Positions 58,788-64,000 of a stretch of 64,000 bases of DNA are shown in pieces (position 1 is the first letter of the stretch; each line of letters begins with the position of its first letter). The position numbers and the translations under genes were made by a program. Source of the DNA: Sulfuricaulis sp. (lineage in GTDB: Bacteria > Pseudomonadota > Gammaproteobacteria > Acidiferrobacterales > Sulfurifustaceae). The notes under the pieces were generated by a model. The model ran no database searches and was not told where the DNA came from. It saw only the letters and a program-made list of their open reading frames with translations. The stretch spans positions 124,001 through 188,000 of the forward strand of contig NZ_JANLGY010000004.1 in assembly GCF_024653915.1 (NCBI RefSeq), read 5' to 3'.

Positions 58788-60375
58788 GTCCCCTTAGGTT
58801 CGTCTTAATTGCCTTCTCCAGCTTCGCGGACTCTTCAAACTGGGCACGCAACTCTGCAACGAGCCGCGACATTTTTTCCTCGAAAGGTTCGCCGTCGTCT
58901 TCGATATCCTCGGCACCGACGTAGCGGCCGGGTGTAAGAACATGGCCATGCGTGGCAATTTCGGTGGTGGTAGTGGATTTGCAGAAGCCGGCGATGTCTT
59001 CGTAATTTCCAGCGCCTTTGTCGCCGCGCCACGCGTGGTAGGTGGAGACAATTTTCTCAAGGTCGGCGTCGGTCAGTTCGCGGTGGACGCGGTCGATGAG
59101 GGTGCCGAGTTTGCGGGCGTCGATGAAGAGGGTTTGTTTGCGGCGGTCTGTTGATGATTCTGGATTCCGGCCTGCGCCGGAATGACGGGCTCTTTTATTC
59201 TTCGTCAAGAACCAGAGGCAGACGGGGATCTGGGTGCTGTAGAAGAGTTGGCCGGGTAGCGCGACCATGCAGTCGACGAGGTCGGCTTCGATGATGGCGC
59301 GGCGGATGTCACCTTCGCCGGACTGGTTGGAGGACATGCTGCCGTTGGCGAGGACGAAGCCGGCGCTGCCGGTGTTTGCCAAGTGGTGGATGAAGTGTTG
59401 CACCCAGGCGAAGTTGGCGTTGCCTTTGGGCGGCACGCCGTACTGCCAGCGCACGTCGTCGTCTTTGCGGAACCAGTCGGAGTCGTTGAAGGGCGGGTTG
59501 GCGAGGACGAAGTCGGCGCGCAGGTCGGGGTGCAGGTCGCGGCGGAAGGTGTCGGCCTGTTCGGGGCCGAAGTCGGCTTCGATGCCGCGCAGGGCGAGAT
59601 TCATCACGGCGAGGCGGCGCGTGGTGGGGTTGCTTTCCTGGCCGTAGATGCTGATGTCGCCGAGTTTACCGCCGTGGGCTTCGACGAATTTTTCCGATTG
59701 CACGAACATGCCGCCGGAGCCGCAGCAGGGGTCGTAGATGCGGCCTTTGTAGGGGGCGAGCATTTCGACCAGCAGGCGCACGATGCAGGACGGGGTGTAG
59801 AACTGGCCGCCGTTCTTGCCTTCGGCGCTGGCGAACTGGGTGAGGAAGTATTCGAAGACGCGACCGAGGAGGTCCTTGGAGCGGCTGGCGACATCGGCGA
59901 GTTGGATGGAGCCGATGAGGTCGATCAGTTCGCCGAGGCGGTGTTTGTCGAGATCGGCACGGCCGTAGTTTTTGTTGAGCGCGCCCTTGAGGCGCGGGTT
60001 GTCGCGCTCCAGCGCGACCATGGCGTCGTCCACGTCCTTGCCGACGCTGGGGAGTTTGGCGCGGGATTGCAGCTGCGCCCAGCGGGCTTCCTTCGGCACC
60101 CAGAAGACATTGGCGGCGAGGTATTCGTCCTTGTCTTCGGGGTTGGCGCCGGCGTAGTCACCCTTGCCGGCGAGGAGCTTGGCGCGGTGTTCCTCGAAGC
60201 TGTCGGATATGTATTTGAGGAAGATGAGGCCGAGGACGACGTGCTTGTATTCCGCCGCGTCCATGTTGTTGCGCAGCTTGTCGGCGGACAGCCAGAGTTT
60301 GGCTTCGAAGCCGAGGGTGGCGCCGTTGTCTTTGGCTTTGTTGGGTTTTTCGGTAGTTTTCTTGCCTCTTGCCAC
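58771..60375 (-). CDS. hsdM: type I modification methyltransferase subunit M
   Basis: 534 residues. N6-adenine methylation of the HsdS target. [18 protein letters not shown] (189-206), [10 protein letters not shown] (215-224) for SAM binding, and catalytic NPPFNDSDW (293-301). The N-terminal HsdM_N domain (about 25-165) is complete. Residues about 395-408 ([14 protein letters not shown]) do not belong to the family; they are the in-frame translation of a dispersed hairpin repeat. Reading frame stays open, so the enzyme may still be functional. ATG 60375; first gene of the operon. Confidence 0.94.
   Translation of the reverse strand: MARGKKTTEKPNKAKDNGATLGFEAKLWLSADKLRNNMDAAEYKHVVLGLIFLKYISDSFEEHRAKLLAGKGDYAGANPEDKDEYLAANVFWVPKEARWAQLQSRAKLPSVGKDVDDAMVALERDNPRLKGALNKNYGRADLDKHRLGELIDLIGSIQLADVASRSKDLLGRVFEYFLTQFASAEGKNGGQFYTPSCIVRLLVEMLAPYKGRIYDPCCGSGGMFVQSEKFVEAHGGKLGDISIYGQESNPTTRRLAVMNLALRGIEADFGPEQADTFRRDLHPDLRADFVLANPPFNDSDWFRKDDDVRWQYGVPPKGNANFAWVQHFIHHLANTGSAGFVLANGSMSSNQSGEGDIRRAIIEADLVDCMVALPGQLFYSTQIPVCLWFLTKNKRARHSGAGRNPESSTDRRKQTLFIDARKLGTLIDRVHRELTDADLEKIVSTYHAWRGDKGAGNYEDIAGFCKSTTTTEIATHGHVLTPGRYVGAEDIEDDGEPFEEKMSRLVAELRAQFEESAKLEKAIKTNLRGLGHDL
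59156..59190. repeat. dispersed hairpin repeat inserted in hsdM
   Basis: ATTCCGGC-CTGC-GCCGGAAT (59164-59183) with flanks TGG and GACG is the common extragenic GTCATTCCGGC-type repeat. It lies inside the coding sequence of hsdM in frame, where homologues have an ordinary surface loop. Confidence 0.7.
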
Positions 60376-60529
60376 TGACTGCCCTCCTCCAATCCCTTTT
60401 ATTTATTAAGGCATCGTAACACCGGGGTCCACGGCATACACCATGACGGGGTTTCGATAAACCTCGAAAAACCTGTGTCCCCGCCCCGGCCAACAACATG
60501 CAGGGGCAGTCTCTACACCCCCACCCTAA

Positions 60530-60553
60530 CCCTCACCCCGTCAAGGGGGAGGG
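60530..60553. repeat. C-run/G-run hairpin repeat between the RM operon and the rhomboid gene
   Basis: CCCTCACCCC-GTCAA-GGGGGAGGG can fold with a 5-base loop. Similar CCCC-TCAA-GGGG stretches are at 44712-44732 and 63546-63569. It is extragenic and has no T-run. The 60376-60566 gap should also hold the hsdM promoter. Confidence 0.5.
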
Positions 60554-60566
60554 AAAATGAGGAAGA

Positions 60567-62213
60567 CTATTTTTTTACCAAGGCGAGTGACACCCGAAGC
60601 CGGGTCACAAGACCGAGCACAGCCGGGTAACGGGCAGCAAGATTTTCCATTGAGCGCAGCGCGGCCTCGGCATCTTCGGGGCGACTGGCTTTCTTGTAGC
60701 CGACGGCGGCACGGTGGTACCACTCGATGGCTTGCTCCTTATCCGTATCCTCGCGGCCGTGCTCATGCAGATGCGCGAGGCTCATGGCCGCCTCGGGCAT
60801 CCCGTTTACGGCGGCTTTTTCGTACCACTCGGCGGCTGTGGCTGGGTTCTTCTCGACTCCCCTGCCATCGGCATACATCGTCCCAAGCGCGTATTGGGCC
60901 TCGGCATGGTTGCGCTCGGCGGCGAGACGGAAATATTCGACGGCTTTGGTTTCATCACGATAGGTGCCAGTACCGGCGGCATGGAGCCGGCCGAGTGCAC
61001 AGAGCGCACGCGGGTAGTTCTGCTCGGCCAGCGGTCGCAGGTGTTGGAGCGCTTCCTGGTAGCGGTGGTCATGCAGGGCAGCCATACCCAGTTGGTAGCG
61101 ATCCCAGTCCGGGGTCTCAGGTTGCTTCATGCGATATATCTGCCAGGTGGCGGCGATGACCGGGGACATCAACAGCAGTTGCAGCCCGAAGCTGTTGACG
61201 AATTTAATGACAAGCACCAGCACGACGAGCCCGGTGATGAAGATCACCGGAAGGATCGCGCTCGTGGCCGTGATGAAGTTGAGCGTGGTATACCACTTCT
61301 CGTCCTGGGTCAGGTCCAGCTTCTCCTGCACCAGCTCTTTGGCCCAATGCCGCTTGCTGCGAAATACCGCGAGGCCGATGGCGAGCCCGAAGGCGGCACC
61401 GGCGAGGTGGGCGACGTAGTTCACATAGCTGCGGCCGTACGAGACCTGATAGAGCAAATCCCAGCCGACGTACCAGGTGGCGACGAACCACGCCGGCACG
61501 GCGAAGGTTCCGGCGGACAACAGGAACCAGAACGCGAAGCGGATCCTGGCGCGCGGCAGGAAATAGACGAACAGCGCCATCATCCCCATGACCACGCCGG
61601 ACAGCCCCAGGGTCGGCCGGGGGTCTTCCACCCAATGGCTGATGATTTGATCAAAGCTGCCGATGGCCAGCGCCAGCATCACGAACACCGCCATGAACAG
61701 CACCGGGCCGAGGACGAGCTCGACCGCGGCGGCGAAGGCGAAGAAGAAAATGAGATTGAAGATGACATGCTCCCAGCTCCCATGCGCCACGCTGCTGGTC
61801 AGCATGCGCCAGGGATTGAAGGCGGTGCGCTCCTGCCAGAGATTGGCGGTGAGCAGCGCCGGGGCGTGAGCAAGGTAGGCAGCGAACAGCGTGCGGTAAC
61901 GCTGCGCCGCCTCGCCCTGCCCGTTCCGCTCCATGTCCTGAACGTGCCATTCGGCATGGGCGGTTGGGTCGGGAGAGTAATAGGTATGCCACATCGCCAT
62001 GGCACAGCTCAGCTTGTAACCCCGCCACCAGGTGAAGCCGGCGGCGGGCTTCCCGTCATCGGCCTGGGCGCAGAATGCCTCGGTGTATGCCTCGACCCGG
62101 GAATTGCTTTGCGCCTGCGCGAGGTAGATCACGAGACACAGCAGCGAGATGGCGATGGTCATCACCGGCCATTTGTGCAGTTTGAGCTGGGCGCGATAGG
62201 GAAACAGGAACAT
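60567..62213 (-). CDS. rhomboid-family intramembrane protease with Sel1-like repeats
   Basis: 548 residues. About seven membrane helices (residues 15-355) with the catalytic Ser in TLGLSGVVMGMMALF near 205 and His in YVNYVAHLAGAAFGLAIG near 269; the N-terminal luminal loop of about 95 residues follows helix 1. The cytosolic C-terminal part (about 385-530) has four Sel1/TPR-like repeats (YPRALCALGRLHAAG, HAEAQYALGTMYADG, MPEAAMSLAHLHEHG). The protease and the repeat scaffold in one chain suggests recruited substrates. Confidence 0.87.
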   Translation of the reverse strand: MFLFPYRAQLKLHKWPVMTIAISLLCLVIYLAQAQSNSRVEAYTEAFCAQADDGKPAAGFTWWRGYKLSCAMAMWHTYYSPDPTAHAEWHVQDMERNGQGEAAQRYRTLFAAYLAHAPALLTANLWQERTAFNPWRMLTSSVAHGSWEHVIFNLIFFFAFAAAVELVLGPVLFMAVFVMLALAIGSFDQIISHWVEDPRPTLGLSGVVMGMMALFVYFLPRARIRFAFWFLLSAGTFAVPAWFVATWYVGWDLLYQVSYGRSYVNYVAHLAGAAFGLAIGLAVFRSKRHWAKELVQEKLDLTQDEKWYTTLNFITATSAILPVIFITGLVVLVLVIKFVNSFGLQLLLMSPVIAATWQIYRMKQPETPDWDRYQLGMAALHDHRYQEALQHLRPLAEQNYPRALCALGRLHAAGTGTYRDETKAVEYFRLAAERNHAEAQYALGTMYADGRGVEKNPATAAEWYEKAAVNGMPEAAMSLAHLHEHGREDTDKEQAIEWYHRAAVGYKKASRPEDAEAALRSMENLAARYPAVLGLVTRLRVSLALVKK

Positions 62214-62327
62214 GCCGGAAAGTATAGGCCGGCGGGTTGGCAGGCGCGGCGATCGACTGGTACGCGCCCTACGGGGTTTCCATGCAGGTCGGGATTCGGC
62301 TTCGTTCTCACCCCGCCTTGAGTGGAC

Positions 62328-63326
62328 TTACTTATCCGCCAGCAAATTCATGATCAACCGGATCATCAGCTCCTTGTTGCGCGGTTCGCTCTCGGCGGTG
62401 AGCAGCGCCAGGGCCACGAGGGCGTTGTCGTTGATTTTCGGCACGCCGTTGACGTCTTCGAGGTAATCGTTCGCGCGCAGAAACAGGATGAACAGGAACG
62501 AGCCGATACGCTTGTTGCCATCAGTAAAGGGATGATCCTTGATGACGAAGTAAAGCAGATGCGCCGCTTTTTCCTCGATGCTGGGATAGAGCGGATCGCC
62601 GCCGAAGGTTTGTTCGATGGCGCCGAGGATGCCAATGAGTTGTTCGGTGCGCTCCTGGCCGAAAAGGTTCGAGGCCTCGCCCTTCTCCATCAGCCGTGCC
62701 TTGAGCATGTTTATGTTTTCCCGCGCCCGGGCGTAGTCGATGGCGACGCGCGCAGGCCGGCGGCGCTCGGGAACGCTCAGCGTGTTATCGTCATACTCCT
62801 TGAGCAGGAGCCAGGATTTGGCATAGCGCGCGATGACGTCCAGCACGCCACGGCCATCTTCGGTGACGAGCTCATGCCGGGTCAGCGTGCGGGACAGCAG
62901 CTGCACCGCCTGCTCCATCTCGATGCCCCGCTCGCTCAGGCGGCGCTCGTTCAGCGTATAGCCGCGGACCAGGTGGTCCTTGAGGGTTTGGGTGGCCCAG
63001 ATGCGGAATTGGGTGCCGCGTTTGGACTTCACCCGGTAGCCGACAGAAATAATGACGTCCAGGTTATATAGCTGGGTATCGTAGGTTTTACCGTCCGCGG
63101 CAGTTATCCGGAAATTCCGGATAACTGAAGATTTCTTCAATTCCCCGTCTTTGAAGATATTCCTGAGATGTTCAGAAACCGTCCGGACGTTCTTGTCGAA
63201 CAGTTCACCCATCTGTTTCTGGCTGAGCCAAACGGTGTCGCCATCAAGCGTTACATCGAGGGCAGCCTTGCCGTCCTCCGTTTTGTAGAGAACCACTTCG
63301 CCCAGATTATTCTGCCGGTTGTTCAT
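62328..63326 (-). CDS. RhuM-Fic/Doc fusion protein
   Basis: 332 residues. RhuM-type N-terminal domain (TVWLSQKQMGELFDKNVRTV, SVIRNFRITAADGKTYDTQL, YNLDVIISVGYRVKSKRGTQ), a helical linker, and a C-terminal Fic/Doc domain with HPFTDGNKRIGSFLF (265-279), where Gly replaces the Ala of Doc. Such fusions are common beside restriction systems and are called virulence protein RhuM; biochemical role unknown, probably protein or tRNA-factor modification like Doc. A paralogue stump is at 43.2-43.5 kb. Intact. Confidence 0.9.
   Translation of the reverse strand: MNNRQNNLGEVVLYKTEDGKAALDVTLDGDTVWLSQKQMGELFDKNVRTVSEHLRNIFKDGELKKSSVIRNFRITAADGKTYDTQLYNLDVIISVGYRVKSKRGTQFRIWATQTLKDHLVRGYTLNERRLSERGIEMEQAVQLLSRTLTRHELVTEDGRGVLDVIARYAKSWLLLKEYDDNTLSVPERRRPARVAIDYARARENINMLKARLMEKGEASNLFGQERTEQLIGILGAIEQTFGGDPLYPSIEEKAAHLLYFVIKDHPFTDGNKRIGSFLFILFLRANDYLEDVNGVPKINDNALVALALLTAESEPRNKELMIRLIMNLLADK
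63101..63127. repeat. 27-base perfect palindrome inside the RhuM coding sequence
   Basis: Arms CAGTTATCCGGAA and TTCCGGATAACTG flank one base. The identical 27 bases occur at 43312-43338 in the RhuM stump. They encode VIRNFRIT on the minus strand. Confidence 0.85.
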
Positions 63327-63389
63327 TTTTCGTCCCTGGAAGGTTTCGTAAACCGGGCAAGATTATAGAGCCCCTTTCCAGATTATTGG

Positions 63390-63403
63390 CCCTAGATATA
63401 GGG
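63390..63403. repeat. short element CCCTAGATATAGGG upstream of the RhuM-Fic gene
   Basis: Near-palindrome 64 bases upstream of ATG 63326; second copy at 44632-44645. Possible operator. Confidence 0.45.
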
Positions 63404-63477
63404 GGGATGTCAGAAACGGAATACGACGCTGAATTTTCCGGTGACATTTCTCACCCCCACCCCCGGTTTCCCGTCCG

Positions 63478-63569
63478 GGGTGCGCCGATTCACGGCGCAC
63501 CCGTTCGGCGGCATGGAAGTCCACCGGACTTCCATGACTACTCCGCCTCACCCCCATCAAGGGGGAGGG
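63478..63569. repeat. cluster of three hairpins in the last gap
   Basis: GGGTGCGCC/GGCGCACCC (63478-63502, 7-base loop), CATGGAAGTCC/GGACTTCCATG (63512-63536, perfect 11-bp stem, ACC loop) and a CCTC..CCCC/GGGG..AGG stem (63546-63569). No coding sequence crosses them. They lie between the YihY-like stop and the RhuM-Fic start, so they may stop or protect transcripts. The rest of the 264-base gap shows nothing else. Confidence 0.55.
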
Positions 63570-63590
63570 AGTTTAATTTTGAGATAGATT

Positions 63591-64000
63591 CTAATCAGAA
63601 ACACCCTCGTGCGCCGCGGCCCGTTTTTCGGTGGGCGGCGGCACGCTGGCCATGGCCAGATCGCGCAGGCTGCGGCCGCGCAGCGAAGCGTCGGCGGCCT
63701 CGTCCAGGCGCGCGAGCAATATCTCCACCTCGGCTTCGTGCGGCAGGATTTCGGCGTTCAGGCCGGGCTCTTCTTCGGCACTGCGCAGGGTATCGAGCAG
63801 TTCCTTGACGGTGATCGTCTCGAAGGAACGCGCCGGAAGATAACGCGGCGGAACGTCGGCGGTTTCGGTGATGTAGCCGGCGCGCTGGATGGCCATGATC
63901 ACGGATTCGACTGTTATCACCGGCACCCCGAGCCGGCCGGCGAGGGATTCGAGCGACCAGGCCGGGGCGTTGGTGTAGTAGTTGCGGCCGATGAACGTCG
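63591..64000 (-). CDS. C-terminal part of a YihY/BrkB-like membrane protein (partial)
   Basis: Only the last 136 residues are in view; the frame is open to the window edge, so the start lies beyond 64000. TFIGRNYYTNAPAWSLESLA then GRLGVPVITVESVIMAIQRA is a winged-helix-like cytosolic tail, and RSFETITVKELLDTLRSAEE continues it. This tail is what I expect after the membrane domain of long YihY family proteins, but the membrane part is not seen, so the name is provisional. Confidence 0.55.
   Translation of the reverse strand, partial: TFIGRNYYTNAPAWSLESLAGRLGVPVITVESVIMAIQRAGYITETADVPPRYLPARSFETITVKELLDTLRSAEEEPGLNAEILPHEAEVEILLARLDEAADASLRGRSLRDLAMASVPPPTEKRAAAHEGVSD

Noticed and set aside
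59383-60378. Plus-strand open frame of 331 codons opposite hsdM
   Set aside because: The Val/Gly/Ala/Glu-rich translation is typical of antisense reading of a GC-rich gene; hsdM on the other strand is certain.
60714-62321. Plus-strand open frame of 535 codons opposite the rhomboid gene
   Set aside because: Low-complexity translation rich in Gly, Glu and His, no motif, and the rhomboid with Sel1 repeats explains the region.

Overview
The window is chromosomal DNA from a Gammaproteobacterium. The best evidence is the run pabB-pabC-mltG-tmk-holB-pilZ-tatD at 0-6.2 kb, a gammaproteobacterial order with pilZ between holB and tatD as in Pseudomonas-type genomes. RhlE, SlyX, YbiT, Uup, HslR, SelO and a YfcG-like GST fit the same placement. 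The mixture of core genes resembles free-living sulfur or iron oxidisers of the Acidiferrobacterales type, but the genus is a guess from gene content. I saw no rRNA gene, tRNA gene or CRISPR array.

0-42.7 kb is mostly core chromosome. A folate/cell-wall/replication operon comes first, then glycogen branching enzyme and transaldolase. There the carbon-storage cluster is broken: about 24 codons of a treZ start remain, followed by an AT-rich hipBA toxin-antitoxin cassette. Next come a DUF3014 protein, a heme-binding (GlcG/HbpS) protein, a double zinc ribbon, class I aldolase, DoxX, an Fsr-like MFS pump, two ABC-F ATPases, RhlE, SlyX, a cupin, a CPA1 antiporter and a 2,923-residue cyclic beta-1,2-glucan synthase. 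A decayed piece of that synthase's 3' end survives beyond the antiporter. SelO, a metallopeptidase, a lytic transglycosylase, TerB, a GST, an FHA protein and HslR complete this part.

42.7-63.6 kb is a defense or accessory island on a patchwork of base compositions. From left to right it holds: a small gene bracketed by two near-identical palindromes; the N-terminal stump of a RhuM gene; a HEPN/MNT toxin-antitoxin pair with an operator at its start codon; a Fic protein beside the C-terminal stump of an HsdS (a dead type I locus); a four-gene minus-strand run (TcmP, DUF5131, zinc-phospholipase-C-like, small exported protein) read away from a divergent LexA/S24 repressor across a perfect GAAC-N4-GTTC palindrome; and an intact type I restriction-modification operon, hsdM-hsdS-[PHP domain + SMC-like ATPase]-hsdR. 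Three same-orientation copies of a repeat of up to 240 bp, each carrying the leader and signal peptide of a small exported protein, lie at 44.9, 46.9 and 51.1 kb and separate the cargo blocks. A rhomboid protease with Sel1 repeats, a full-length RhuM-Fic gene and the 3' end of a YihY-like gene close the window.

The two most promising undescribed arrangements are the LexA-like/TcmP/DUF5131/phospholipase block and the PHP-ATPase lodged between hsdS and hsdR, the position the PrrC anticodon nuclease takes in E. coli prr loci. All functional claims are from reading motifs by eye; no database search was run.
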